DNA of 64,000 nt from CBDCYS01 sp965226245 (GCA_965226245.1 CBDDCL010000015.1:6138001-6202000), one strand, 5' to 3'; shown: positions 53,981-63,401, counted from the first letter of the stretch. Numbers and translations: made by a program. Notes: a model not told the origin generated them from the sequence alone.

Positions 53981-55286
53981 GCCGCCGGTCATTACGATTG
54001 AACGCGCCGCCGAGTTCGACGGCCAAACCGTCACTCTCGAAGCTTGGCTCCACAACCTGCGGCGTTCCGGCAAGCTGCTGTTCCCGATCTTTCGCGACGG
54101 CACGGGCTTCATGCAAGGGGTCGTCGTGAAAGCCGTTGTGGACCCCGAGGTCTTCGACCGCTGCCGCCATCTAACCCAGGAGTCCAGCGTGCGCGTTGCC
54201 GGAAAGCTGCGGGCCGAGGAGCGGGCGCCCGGCGGTTTCGAGATCGAGGTCAGCAGCGTGGAAGTCGTGCAGGCGGTGGATGCCGCGGAGCCGTTCCCGA
54301 TCACGCCCAAAGAGCACGGCGTCGAGTTCCTGATGGACCACCGCCATCTGTGGCTGCGCAGCCGCCGGCAGCACGCGGTGCTGCGGGTGCGTCACGCGGT
54401 CATCCGGGCGGTGCGGGATTTTTTCGACAACAACGGCTTCACGCTGGTTGATACGCCGATCCTGACGCCCGCCGCTTGCGAAGGCACAACGACGCTTTTC
54501 GAAGTTCCTTATTTTGATGACGAGATTGCTTACCTGGCGCAATCCGGGCAGCTTTACAACGAAGCGACGGCGGCGGCATTCGGCAAAACCTATTGCTTTG
54601 GACCGACTTTCCGGGCGGAAAAATCGAAGACACGCCGTCACCTGACGGAGTTCTGGATGGTCGAGCCCGAAATGGCTTACGCCGAACTCGACGACGTCAT
54701 GACGCTGGCGGAAGACCTGATCGTTTGCGTGGTCGAACGGGTGCTGGAAACCCGGCGGCAAGAGCTTCAAACGCTGGAGCGAGACGTCTCCAAGCTCGAA
54801 TCCGTACGGAAACCGTTTCCCCGCATCAGCTACGACGAGGCGGTCGAGGTACTGAAAAGGAAGGGCAGCGAAATCGAGTGGGGCGGCGATTTCGGCGGTA
54901 AGGACGAAACACTGGTCAGCGAGGACTACGACCGCCCGGTTGTAGTGCACCGCTTCCCGCTGGCGATCAAGGCTTTTTACATGCAGCCGGATCCGCTGCG
55001 TCCCGAGTTGGCGCTCGCCGTCGATGTGCTGGCTCCGGAAGGCTACGGCGAACTGGTTGGAGGCGGCGAGCGCATCCACGACTACAACCTGCTCGTTGAG
55101 AAGCTGGAAGAGCATAAGCTGCCGCGTGAAGCTTTTGAATGGTATCTGGAGCTGCGCAAATACGGCTCCGTGCCCCACGGCGGCTTCGGGATGGGCATCG
55201 AGCGCTGCGTGGCGTGGCTGTGCGGCATCGAGCATGTCCGGGAAACGATAGCTTTCCCGAGGATGCTCTATCGGATGAGGCCGTGA
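53970..55286 (+). CDS. asnS: Asparaginyl-tRNA synthetase
   Basis: The protein has 438 residues from MAAKPPVITIERA. The OB-fold anticodon-binding domain (about 15-110) precedes the class II core. Motif 2 is FGPTFRAEKSKTRRHLTEFW and motif 3 is GGFGMGIERCVAWL. EPEMAYAELDD at about 230 is typical of AsnRS and related archaeal-type AspRS. Direct charging of tRNA-Asn is implied. The start overlaps the preceding gene by 11 nt. Confidence 0.92.
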   Translation: MAAKPPVITIERAAEFDGQTVTLEAWLHNLRRSGKLLFPIFRDGTGFMQGVVVKAVVDPEVFDRCRHLTQESSVRVAGKLRAEERAPGGFEIEVSSVEVVQAVDAAEPFPITPKEHGVEFLMDHRHLWLRSRRQHAVLRVRHAVIRAVRDFFDNNGFTLVDTPILTPAACEGTTTLFEVPYFDDEIAYLAQSGQLYNEATAAAFGKTYCFGPTFRAEKSKTRRHLTEFWMVEPEMAYAELDDVMTLAEDLIVCVVERVLETRRQELQTLERDVSKLESVRKPFPRISYDEAVEVLKRKGSEIEWGGDFGGKDETLVSEDYDRPVVVHRFPLAIKAFYMQPDPLRPELALAVDVLAPEGYGELVGGGERIHDYNLLVEKLEEHKLPREAFEWYLELRKYGSVPHGGFGMGIERCVAWLCGIEHVRETIAFPRMLYRMRP

Positions 55287-55289
55287 ATC

Positions 55290-55354
55290 GGTTGAGCCGT
55301 TGAGCCGTTGAGCCGCTGAGCCGTTGATCCGTGGAGCAGTGGAGGCGCTGAGCT
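55290..55354. repeat. Degenerate 8-bp tandem repeat behind asnS
   Basis: About eight units of gttgagcc, the first three exact and later ones changed (gctgagcc, gttgatcc, gtggagca). A single-unit echo stands near 57120. Such runs change by slippage. Confidence 0.8.
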
Positions 55355-55362
55355 GTAGTGGC

Positions 55363-55380
55363 GCAAGCACTCGTGCTTGC
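55363..55380 (-). terminator. Palindrome between asnS and the IS110 gene
   Basis: GCAAGCAC and GTGCTTGC around TC. There is no T-run, so it may be a REP-like repeat instead of a terminator. Confidence 0.35.
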
Positions 55381-55408
55381 CGCGTCGAGACTTCTAAGGA
55401 ACCTCTTC

Positions 55409-56803
55409 CTACGCGCCCGCCTGGATCGGCACCAGTTCGTATCCGAGTTTGCGTGCTCGCCGCTTGAGCTTGGTCTGCTGACGGCGTTCGCGTTGCGCGT
55501 CCTGTTGCCGCCAGATCGTCTCGTCGTACTCCACCTGCTGGCTCACGATGGCGTAGAAAATCCGCGCGATCTTGTGCGCCGCCGCCGTGATCCCCCCTGG
55601 GGCGCCCAGGCTGGCTTTCTTGCGCCGCAAAAACTGCCCCAGCGGCGTCGCGCTATGGTGCAGCGAGCTCGCCGCCATCCGGAACAGTTGCCCGGCGCGG
55701 TTCTTCACCCCCCGCACCCCCCGCCAGACCACTTTCCCTCCCGTCTTGTCGTTGTCGGGGCACAACGCCAGCCAGGAGACGAATTCGTCCCCGCTGCCCC
55801 AGCGGCTCATGTCCCGGCCCAGCTCGCTGAACAGCACCAGCGCGTTGCCCCCCAGGCCCGGAATCTCAGTCACGTCCACTCCGAAGAGCCGATACGCTTC
55901 CCGCCGCGTGTCGAAGCGAAAGTCCCCCGTGCGCTTCGTGCGCCGCGTCTTGCGCTTCTTGCTCCCCGGCGGCGGAGGCTGCTCGTCAGGGTCCACCCGC
56001 GACTCGAACTCCCCCAGCGTCCGCTCGATCTCGCGGTCGCACTCCTCGATGGCCCCTCGGATGGCGCCGTAGAGCTCCCGCGCCTGCTGCAGCGTGAACA
56101 GATGCTCCGCTCGCCAATCCCCCTCCAAAGATTTGCGGATCGTCTCCTGGCTGGCGCGAATCTCGGGCCTCCGCAGCCGCGCCAGCCGCGCCGCGTCGCG
56201 CTCCCCGCCCAGGATCGCGTCCACGATCGCCATCCCCGTCACCCCCGTCAGGTCGCTGATCACGTGATGCAATTGTACGTTCATCTGCGTCAGCGATTTC
56301 TGCATCAGCCGAATCTGATCGCAGGCGCTCTCCACCAGCCGCCCGCGATGCCGCAGCAGCGAGCGCGCCGCGCAGACCTGCTGCTGGGGACGAAACGCCG
56401 CCCGCAGCAGCCCCACCGAATGCAGGTATTGCAGCCATTGGCATTCCTGCCAGTCCGTGCGCCGTCCCGGCACGTTGCGCATCTGCCGCGCGCTCGTCAG
56501 ACAGACCTGGATGCCGCGATCCTCGAGAATCTGATACAGCGGAATCCAGTACACCCCGGTGGACTCCATCGCCGCCGTCGTGATGTTGCAATCGAGCAGC
56601 CAATCGGCTAGAGCTTCCAGATCTTGCGTGAAGGTGGAGAAGATCCGCACCGGCTCCGGATCGCGATCCTCCGGGACGGCGACATACATCTGGCGGGCGC
56701 CGACATCGATGCCGGCGGAGTTGGGCTCGACCAGCGGCCGGGGCTGGGGTTGCGGCCTCGACCGGCGGCGGCTGGAGCGGCGAGTGCGTTGGGAATGGTT
56801 CAT
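55409..56803 (-). CDS. IS110-family transposase
   Basis: The protein has 464 residues. The N-terminal RuvC-like DEDD domain has NSAGIDVGARQMYVAV, TAAMESTGVYWIPLY, CLTSARQMRNVPGRRTDWQE. The C-terminal Transposase_20 domain has VTEIPGLGGNALVLFSELGR and FVSWLALCPDNDKTGGKVVW with the expected Ser-region residues. GGAGG stands just before the ATG. Apparently intact. IS110 elements lack clear inverted repeats and carry a guide (bridge) RNA in their noncoding ends; the 56804-57139 gap upstream would be the place to look. Confidence 0.92.
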   Translation of the reverse strand: MNHSQRTRRSSRRRSRPQPQPRPLVEPNSAGIDVGARQMYVAVPEDRDPEPVRIFSTFTQDLEALADWLLDCNITTAAMESTGVYWIPLYQILEDRGIQVCLTSARQMRNVPGRRTDWQECQWLQYLHSVGLLRAAFRPQQQVCAARSLLRHRGRLVESACDQIRLMQKSLTQMNVQLHHVISDLTGVTGMAIVDAILGGERDAARLARLRRPEIRASQETIRKSLEGDWRAEHLFTLQQARELYGAIRGAIEECDREIERTLGEFESRVDPDEQPPPPGSKKRKTRRTKRTGDFRFDTRREAYRLFGVDVTEIPGLGGNALVLFSELGRDMSRWGSGDEFVSWLALCPDNDKTGGKVVWRGVRGVKNRAGQLFRMAASSLHHSATPLGQFLRRKKASLGAPGGITAAAHKIARIFYAIVSQQVEYDETIWRQQDAQRERRQQTKLKRRARKLGYELVPIQAGA

Positions 56804-57139
56804 AAGATCCTCCTTGAGTTAGCGTTGCGCTGTCGACAGCGGCCAAGCGGCGTAATAATAGGGCACTCTTCTAATCGGGATCAGCCGGCGAAGCAACTCG
56901 CCGAGTGTCATCACTGCCTTGGGCGCCGGGCTTGGGACCACGCTCATCTACGGGGTCGGAACCACCACTGTTTCGCCGGCCTACTTCCGCGGCCGACAGC
57001 TTCTGCTAGGATAGTCCGAGCTCGAACCCGGTTCCTTTAGCCGCCTTGACTCGCGGACGCGAGCCCGCCGCTCATCTCGACGCTTGGCTCGCGCTCGCCG
57101 CAATTCAGGGCAGACGGATCAACGGCTCAACGGAACAAC
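56804..57139. other. 336-bp gap upstream of the IS110 gene and ddl
   Basis: Contains the IS110 5' end (noncoding end with possible bridge RNA) and, from about 57000, the leader of ddl. The exact IS boundary is not visible. No other gene seen. Confidence 0.4.
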
Positions 57140-58213
57140 GTGAACATCAAACCCCGCATCGCGGTTCTATTCGGCGGCCGCTCCGGCGAGCACGAAGTCT
57201 CGATTCGCTCGGCGGCTTCAGTCATCTCCGCCATCGATCGGGACCAATACGACGTCGTCCCAGTGGCCATTACGAAACAGGGCCGCTGGCTTCCGCCTGC
57301 TGAGTCGGTTCGTTTGTTACCTCCAGAGGCCGCCGAAGCGCTGTCAACCGATACCGCCGTTGCCCTTTCGCAGGAACCCGGTTCGGTGTCGGGAGTCGAC
57401 GTCGTGTTCCCCGTGCTGCACGGCACCTTCGGCGAGGATGGCACGGTTCAGGGCTTCCTCGATCTCGCGGATGTGGCCTATGTCGGGGCAGGCGTGCTGG
57501 GATCAGCCGTAGGCATGGACAAGGACGTCATGAAGAGGTTGTTCCGTGAGCGGGGTCTGCCGACGGTCGGCCACATCGCCTTGCCGCGGGGCCAAAGTCG
57601 CGAGCGCGTCAGCGAGTTGGAAAGTCGCTTCGGGTACCCGCTATTCGTCAAGCCAGCCAATCTCGGCTCGTCCGTGGGCATCTCAAAAGCCCGCAACCGC
57701 AAGGATCTCGAACAAGCCCTCGACCTCGCCGCCGAATACGACCGCAAGATCATCGTCGAAGCAGCGGTCGACGGACGCGAGATCGAATGCTCCGTCCTTG
57801 GCAACGACTCGCCCGAGGCTTCGGCGCCGGGAGAGATCGTCCCCTCGGGCGAGTTCTACGACTACGAATCGAAGTACGTGGACGATGATTCCGAGCTGCT
57901 GATCCCTGCCCCGATCACCGCGGCGCAAACCACTGAGGTGCGGCGGCTGGCGATCGCGGCGTTCCAGGCCGCCGAGTGCTCCGGGCTGGCCCGTGTCGAC
58001 TTCTTCCTGGAGAACAGCACGGGGGAAATCCTGCTGAACGAAATCAATACCATGCCGGGGTTCACCTCGATCAGCATGTATCCGAAACTATGGGAAGCCA
58101 GCGGTGTCCCTTACCCGGAGCTGATCGGCCGCCTCATCGCCCTGGCACAAGAACGCCACAAAGACCGCCAAGCAACCAAATTCAACAGGAGTGACTCAGA
58201 GCCGCGCGCGTAA
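57140..58213 (+). CDS. ddl: D-alanine--D-alanine ligase
   Basis: The protein has 357 residues from a GTG start. The ATP-grasp signatures are VLFGGRSGEHEVSIRSA (9-25), FPVLHGTFGEDGTVQGFL, PLFVKPANLGSSVGISKA, CSGLARVDFFLENSTGEILL and NEINTMPGFTSISMYPKLWE. It makes the D-Ala-D-Ala dipeptide for peptidoglycan. Hairpin repeat A (copy 3) overlaps its last codons. Confidence 0.95.
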   Translation: MNIKPRIAVLFGGRSGEHEVSIRSAASVISAIDRDQYDVVPVAITKQGRWLPPAESVRLLPPEAAEALSTDTAVALSQEPGSVSGVDVVFPVLHGTFGEDGTVQGFLDLADVAYVGAGVLGSAVGMDKDVMKRLFRERGLPTVGHIALPRGQSRERVSELESRFGYPLFVKPANLGSSVGISKARNRKDLEQALDLAAEYDRKIIVEAAVDGREIECSVLGNDSPEASAPGEIVPSGEFYDYESKYVDDDSELLIPAPITAAQTTEVRRLAIAAFQAAECSGLARVDFFLENSTGEILLNEINTMPGFTSISMYPKLWEASGVPYPELIGRLIALAQERHKDRQATKFNRSDSEPRA

Positions 58214-58222
58214 GCAAGCGGT
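58199..58222. repeat. Dispersed hairpin repeat A, copy 3
   Basis: Identical to copy 1 over the 24-bp core; sits across the ddl stop codon and 77 bp before kdsA. Confidence 0.65.
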
Positions 58223-58298
58223 CCGCCGACAAGCAGACCGGAACAGCAAGGAGTCCCGGCAGGCTCAGAGCCCCGGCAAACTCCACACGTATACCACC

Positions 58299-59120
58299 AT
58301 GCCCCTTGTCAAAATAGGCTCCCTACAGATCGGCAGGGGCTCTCCACTAGCCCTCATCTGCGGCCCCTGTGTCATCGAAAGCGGTGAGCACGCACTGGCC
58401 ACCGCGAAGGCAGTCAAGCAAGCCGCCGATGACGCCGGCATCCCAGTCATCTTCAAAGCGTCCTACGACAAGGCGAACCGGACCAGCGTCGATTCCTACC
58501 GCGGACCGGGCATCGAAAAGGGCCTGCGCATTCTCGAAACCGTCAAGCGCGAAACCGGCCTGGTGCTGCTCACCGATGTCCACGAGGCCGGCCAGGTAGA
58601 GCGCGCGGCTGAAGTTGTGGATGTCTTGCAGATACCAGCGTTCCTGTGCCGGCAGACTGATCTGCTCGTCGAGGCCGGGCGCAGCGGCCGTGCTGTCAAT
58701 ATCAAGAAGGGGCAGTTCCTGGCTCCCTATGACATGCGGTTCGCCGCCGAGAAGGTAGCATCCACTGGAAATAATCAAATTCTATTGACCGAGCGGGGAA
58801 CCAGCTTCGGGTATCAGAACCTGGTCGTCGACTTTCGGGGGTTGCCAATGATGCGGCAACTGGGTTACCCGGTCGTGCTGGACGTGACTCACAGCCTGCA
58901 ATTGCCTGGATCTCAGCAAGGCTCCTCCGGGGGGCAACCCGAGTACATCGAGCCGCTGGCTCGCGCCGCCGTGGCGGCCGGGGTCGACGCCGTTTTCATG
59001 GAAGTCCACGAAGCCCCCGAGCGAGCGCTCTCCGACGGCTCCAACGCCTTGCGGCTGGAGTTGTTGCCTGGGCTGTTGAATAAGCTTGTGGCGCTGGATC
59101 GGCTGGTAAAGTCGTGGTAG
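58299..59120 (+). CDS. kdsA: 3-deoxy-8-phosphooctulonate synthase (Kdo-8-phosphate synthase)
   Basis: The protein has 273 residues from MPLVKIGSLQIG. ALICGPCVIES, IFKASYDKANRTS, IPAFLCRQTDLL, VNIKKGQFLAPYDM and VFMEVHEAPERALSDG are KdsA motifs. It condenses arabinose-5-phosphate with PEP to give Kdo-8-phosphate for lipopolysaccharide, so the organism has a Gram-negative-type outer membrane. The frame is open further upstream, but through repeat A sequence. Confidence 0.95.
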   Translation: MPLVKIGSLQIGRGSPLALICGPCVIESGEHALATAKAVKQAADDAGIPVIFKASYDKANRTSVDSYRGPGIEKGLRILETVKRETGLVLLTDVHEAGQVERAAEVVDVLQIPAFLCRQTDLLVEAGRSGRAVNIKKGQFLAPYDMRFAAEKVASTGNNQILLTERGTSFGYQNLVVDFRGLPMMRQLGYPVVLDVTHSLQLPGSQQGSSGGQPEYIEPLARAAVAAGVDAVFMEVHEAPERALSDGSNALRLELLPGLLNKLVALDRLVKSW

Positions 59121-59141
59121 AAACCGCAACCCAAAACGCTC

Positions 59142-60398
59142 TTACCCCTCGCACCCGCCGTCACGCCGCACCACCCCGGGAGACTCGGCATGCACGACGA
59201 CGATTCCCGTTTCGGTGACGAAATGGCCCTTGCACCGGTCTTCTTCCGGATCGAGCCCGATCTGGGTCCCCTCTTGGAGCTGGATTCCGGCATCCACGAT
59301 CGCGCGGCGAAGCAGGCTGTGACGCCCCACCTTGACCTCATGAAATAGGATGGAGCTTTCGATCTCCGAATAGCTGTTCACGCGAACCCCGGGGGAGAGG
59401 ATACTGTTCATGACCCGGCCGCCGGAGACAATGCATCCCGAGCACACCATCGAGTTGACGCCGACACCCATCCGGCGCCCCTCCTCGGCGAAGACAAACT
59501 TCGCCGGCGGGTATTGCGGTTGATACGTTCGCAAAGGCCATGCTTCATCGTAGAGATTAAAGACCGGGGTGACGGAAACCAGGTCCATGTTCGCTTCGTA
59601 GTAGGCGTCCAGTGTTCCGATGTCGCGCCAATAGGGTAATTCTCTATTGTTCTCGTCCACAAAACCGTAAGCGAAGACCGGCTGCCCCTGGCGGACCAGC
59701 CGAGGCAGCACGTCTCGGCCGAAATCGTGAGAGCTGGAGACGCATTTGTGATCTTGCCGCAGGGCTTCGAGCAGGACGCGCGTCGAAAAGAGATAAATAC
59801 CCATCGAAACGCTGCACATCTCCGTGTTGAAGCGAGAGCGCGCGGGTGAGTCGTGCTGTGGTTTTTCCTCAAAGCCAGTGATGCGATAGTCTTCGCCGAT
59901 CTCGACAATCCCAAAGCGCTTTGCTTCCGCGGGGCTCACCTGCGTCGTACACACGGTGACGTCGGCGCGATGCGCCGTGTGCCAGTTGAACATCGCTTGG
60001 TAGTTCATCTTGTAAACGTGGTCGGACGCCAGAATGAGCGTGCAGCGAGGGTTCGATATCTCGATCGTGCGGGCATTCTGGAACACCGCATCCGCTGTCC
60101 CCAGGTACCAGTCTTCGCCGACCCGCCGGGTGGGCGGCAGAACTTCGATGATTTCACCCACCTCGGGCGACAAGATGTTCCACGCTTGCCGTATGTGACG
60201 GTTGAGGGTCAGCGCCTTGTGCTGCGTCAGGATATAGATCTGGCGCAGGCCGGAGTTGATGCAGTTGGAGAGCGTAATGTCGACAATGCGGTAGCCCCCG
60301 CCGAATGGCACGGCCGGTTTAGCTATTTCGGTGGTCAGGGGGTGAAGTCTTTCACCCGCCCCGCCGGCGAGCATGATCGTAAGGATGCTCGGCTTCAA
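59142..60398 (-). CDS. glgC: Glucose-1-phosphate adenylyltransferase (ADP-glucose pyrophosphorylase)
   Basis: The protein has 418 residues. TIMLAGGAGERLHPLTTEIA followed by KPAVPFGGGYRIVD is the nucleotide-binding start. YLGTADAVFQN, ILASDHVYKMNY, FGIVEIGEDYRITGFEEKP and GTLDAYYEANMDL follow. The C-terminal beta-helix has SMVCSGCIVSGGRVMNSILS. It starts glycogen synthesis. Convergent with kdsA; the two stops are about 20 bp apart. Confidence 0.94.
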   Translation of the reverse strand: MKPSILTIMLAGGAGERLHPLTTEIAKPAVPFGGGYRIVDITLSNCINSGLRQIYILTQHKALTLNRHIRQAWNILSPEVGEIIEVLPPTRRVGEDWYLGTADAVFQNARTIEISNPRCTLILASDHVYKMNYQAMFNWHTAHRADVTVCTTQVSPAEAKRFGIVEIGEDYRITGFEEKPQHDSPARSRFNTEMCSVSMGIYLFSTRVLLEALRQDHKCVSSSHDFGRDVLPRLVRQGQPVFAYGFVDENNRELPYWRDIGTLDAYYEANMDLVSVTPVFNLYDEAWPLRTYQPQYPPAKFVFAEEGRRMGVGVNSMVCSGCIVSGGRVMNSILSPGVRVNSYSEIESSILFHEVKVGRHSLLRRAIVDAGIQLQEGTQIGLDPEEDRCKGHFVTETGIVVVHAESPGVVRRDGGCEG

Positions 60399-60658
60399 TT
60401 ACTCGGTCTCCCGCCGGCCTGTCCATGGGATGGCGCGATCGGGGCATCAGCGTCCCGCTTGCCGCAGCCCAGTTGGACCCAAGGCCGCGGGTTTGGAACC
60501 TGATTCCCCGCGCAACTTCATTGCTTGCAACTGGCGTGCCGCAACGAGTCGCCCGCGCTCCGCCTGGACTAAGGGCTGCCGCTGTTGTAGAATTCTAGTT
60601 GGGGTTGGTGGTTCTTCTCCACTCTACCCTATCGTATTCCCACCCTTGGAGGTAATGT

Positions 60659-60856
60659 GTGGCTGAAGTACGCGTGCTAGAGGGCGAAGCGATTGATAAC
60701 GCGCTGCGCCGATTCAAGAGAAAAGTTCAGCAGGAAGATATTATTAAAGAAGTGAAGCGCCACTCTTATTACCTGAAACCGGGTGAAAAGAAGCGCTTGA
60801 AACAGGCGCTGGCGCGTAAGCGGAACCGCAAAAAGCTGCGCCGCGACTATAGTTAG
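60659..60856 (+). CDS. rpsU: 30S ribosomal protein S21
   Basis: The protein has 65 residues: VRVLEGEAIDNALRRFKRKV and a Lys/Arg-rich tail KKRLKQALARKRNRKKLRRD. It starts with GTG; GGAGG stands six nt upstream. S21 helps base-pairing of mRNA Shine-Dalgarno with 16S rRNA. Confidence 0.95.
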   Translation: MAEVRVLEGEAIDNALRRFKRKVQQEDIIKEVKRHSYYLKPGEKKRLKQALARKRNRKKLRRDYS

Positions 60857-60889
60857 CAAGACGCCGCGGCCGGGGGTCCGGACACCTCT

Positions 60890-60913
60890 GAGCCGTGCGC
60901 CTCAGCAAGCGGT
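60890..60913. repeat. Dispersed hairpin repeat A, copy 4 (diverged)
   Basis: gagccgtgcgcctcagcaag plus cggt, behind the rpsU stop. Loop CTCA and one stem base differ from copies 1-3. The rest of 60914-61206 holds nothing I recognise. Confidence 0.55.
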
Positions 60914-61206
60914 CCAGAGATGAAACCGCTCAGATCCAAAGACCTTTCGTGAAAACAAAGCGTGCGATGGGGATGTCCACGATCCATTTTCAGGACCTGC
61001 CAAAAAAAAGCCTCGTCAGCGGAATCTGCGGGTAAGCTGAGGCTCAGGTAGCTTGCCAACTGCTTGATATAGTGGGACTTCTGTAATTCTGAAGGTGCGC
61101 AACCCGCAAGGTTTTCTCAGGGTGACTTTGGCTTTGTTTTTAAAGCCCTCCACGACCCGGGGGAAGCAACCGTGCTGAGACATGGCCGCGTGGGCTCATC
61201 GAGACG

Positions 61207-61600
61207 ATGATGTCGGGGCGTGCGACAACCCCTCTCCGCCCCTTCGCTGTGAGTCGGACAAAGACCTCCCACATAAAAAGGCGCGACCAGTTTGATTGCG
61301 ATTCATGCCGCTACCAGTTCTCCGTTACCGCAGGAACGATCTTTCATGATTCCCACCTTCCCCTCAAGAAGTGGTTTGCCGCCGTCTATCTCATGTGCGA
61401 ATCCCGCAAGGGCATCTCGGCTAACCAGTTGAAGCGGATCCTGAAAGTCGCCTACAAGACGGCTTGGTACCTCTGCCACCGAATCCGCGCCGCTGTCAAG
61501 GATGCGGACGAACCGCTGGAGGGGACGGTAGAGTTGATGAGACCTTCATCGGTGGGCGTGTCAAGGGTAAAGAGCGCGGCCACACTTCCTTTCGTGCTCG
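61207..61600 (+). pseudogene. IS1595-family transposase remnant (ISXO2-like)
   Basis: CRYQFSVTAGTIFHDSHLPL, then KKWFAAVYLMCESRKGISAN, then KTAWYLCHRIRAAVKDADEP is a clear transposase N-terminus of a subfamily different from the 26-28 kb copies. A one-base deletion near 61536 moves VDETFIGGRVKGK (the first Asp of the DDE triad) to another frame. The zinc-finger end upstream is scrambled, and the 3' part runs into ogt, so this is a dead fragment. Confidence 0.8.
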
Positions 61601-62067
61601 AGCAGAAATCGCTTTACTCCGAGTCCGCCCGCGTAGCCGGTAAGCTTGCCGTTTGAGCCAACGACGCGATGGCATGGGATGAGCAAGCTGACCGGATTGC
61701 GTCCCACGGCCGCGCCGATTGCCCGCGATGCCCGCGGTTTGCCGACATTGTCCGCTACTTGCTGGTAGCTGCGCGTCTCGGCGGGCGGAATCGCCGCCAA
61801 CGTCTTCCAAACCACTAGCTGGGCCGGTGTTCCCTGGATGTCGAGAGGGATTTCGGGGGCGTAGTCCAGGTCACCGGCGAAGTAACAGTAGGTGAATGCC
61901 TGGGCGCGCAACAGCCACGGGTTGCCGTGTCCTGGCCGGCGCGAGTCTGGCGGGAAACGTTGATCCATGGCCTCGACTTGGGAGTCGAAATACAGCGCCG
62001 ACAAACCCTGTTCGCTGGCTAACATGTGAATGCGGCCGACCGGCGATTCGACGCTAGAGTAGTTCAT
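61561..62067 (-). CDS. ogt: Methylated-DNA--protein-cysteine methyltransferase
   Basis: The protein has 168 residues from ATG 62067, which has GGAGGAG at about 10 nt. VVWKTLAAIPPAETRSYQQV, PRASRAIGAAVGRNPVSLLI and IPCHRVVGSNGKLTGYAGGL hold the DNA-binding helix-turn-helix and the acceptor Cys in PCHRV. It removes O6-alkyl groups from guanine in a single-turnover reaction. The C-terminus overlaps the decayed IS1595 fragment, whose debris supplies the last codons or lies just beyond them. Confidence 0.93.
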   Translation of the reverse strand: MNYSSVESPVGRIHMLASEQGLSALYFDSQVEAMDQRFPPDSRRPGHGNPWLLRAQAFTYCYFAGDLDYAPEIPLDIQGTPAQLVVWKTLAAIPPAETRSYQQVADNVGKPRASRAIGAAVGRNPVSLLIPCHRVVGSNGKLTGYAGGLGVKRFLLEHERKCGRALYP

Positions 62068-62240
62068 TGACGGTACTCCTCCCAACCGGATTATCTGGCT
62101 GGGCTGCCTGAAGCAGCTTCATGCTAGCATACCGGCGCGGCCTGGTCTCGGCGGCCGGCGGAGCAAGCGGGATGCCGGAGCAAGCTGTTCAGGACTTGCC
62201 CGTTCGCCAGTGTTCCCGATACTGGCCGGCACAGAAAACC

Positions 62241-63371
62241 ATGTCCGATCCACGCCTGATTCCACCCGAACCGCTGCGGCGTTTCGTTCATCAAATATTC
62301 CAGTCCATGGGAGCCGACGAAGATGCCGCCGGGGAGGCCTCGAGCCACTTGATACGGTCCAACCTCTCGGGGCACGACTCACACGGCGTCATGCGCCTGA
62401 AGCAATACGCGCATCAGTTTGACTCCGGCGTCTTGGTTCCCTCGGCGCGTCCCGTCGTAACCCGTCAAACCGCCGTGACCGCGTTGATTGACGCCCAGCG
62501 CGGCATTGGTCAGTATTCGACGGCGTTCGCTCTGGAGTGGGCGATGAGCCACGCCAAGGAGAATGGCATCGCCGTCGCGACGATTCGGCACTCCACTCAC
62601 ATAGGCCGCCTGGGTGAGTACTCCGAAAGGGCAGCGGAAAAAGGGTTCGTGACGATGATCACCGCCGGGGCGGCCGGTCTGGGAGTCGGGGGCATGGCGC
62701 CCTGGGGCGGCCGGGACCGTTTTCTGGCTCCGAGCCCCTGGGCCTTCGGCGTGCCCGCAGCGGGCCGAGCCCCTGTTGTCTTCGACGCCGCTATGACAAC
62801 CGTGGCTCAGGGCAAAGTAAGGGTGGCGCACGACAAAGGAGAGCAACTCCCGCTTGATTGCATCACCGGCCCGGAAGGCAAACCAAGCACGAATCCGCCG
62901 GACTTCTACGCCGGAGGTACGCTTGTTCCCCTTGGCGGCCAGGTCGCCGGGCACAAAGGCTCGGGCCTGGCTCTTGTAGCTGCATTGCTCGGCGGGCTAG
63001 GGATGATCGATGATCCCGAACCGTCGCTGATCGGTGCTGCCATTCAAGATGGTTCGGCCAATGACCGGGGACGCATCTCCGGCGTCTTTCTTGTGGTTGT
63101 GGACCCTTCCTGCTTCGGCGACGCCGAACGCTACCAAGCCATGGTCGCCGAAACTCTGCTGGTGATGAAGGACGTTGCGCCCGCCAACGCAGCCGCTGAG
63201 ATCCTTGCGCCCGGTGAGTGGGAGTTGCGAAACCGCCGGGTGCGCGGGCGGGCGGGTATTCCTCTTCCGGAACTGACCTGCCGCGAGCTGGCCGAGATCG
63301 GCGCCCGCTTTGGCGTGCGGGTCCCCAAGGCGCTGACGCGACCGGATGGCGGCGGGATTCAAAGCGTGTGA
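62241..63371 (+). CDS. Malate/L-lactate dehydrogenase (Ldh_2 family)
   Basis: The protein has 376 residues from MSDPRLIPPEPL. SGHDSHGVMRLKQY, TALIDAQRGIGQYSTAFALE, HSTHIGRLGEYSERA, PWAFGVPAAGRAPVVFDAAM and GHKGSGLALVAALLGG are Ldh_2 signatures with the conserved His and Asp. It reduces a 2-oxoacid with NAD(P)H; the exact substrate (malate, lactate, ureidoglycolate or a related acid) cannot be told. It diverges from ogt. Confidence 0.88.
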   Translation: MSDPRLIPPEPLRRFVHQIFQSMGADEDAAGEASSHLIRSNLSGHDSHGVMRLKQYAHQFDSGVLVPSARPVVTRQTAVTALIDAQRGIGQYSTAFALEWAMSHAKENGIAVATIRHSTHIGRLGEYSERAAEKGFVTMITAGAAGLGVGGMAPWGGRDRFLAPSPWAFGVPAAGRAPVVFDAAMTTVAQGKVRVAHDKGEQLPLDCITGPEGKPSTNPPDFYAGGTLVPLGGQVAGHKGSGLALVAALLGGLGMIDDPEPSLIGAAIQDGSANDRGRISGVFLVVVDPSCFGDAERYQAMVAETLLVMKDVAPANAAAEILAPGEWELRNRRVRGRAGIPLPELTCRELAEIGARFGVRVPKALTRPDGGGIQSV

Positions 63372-63401
63372 CGACGTATCTTTTCCAAGTAAAATAGACC
63401 C

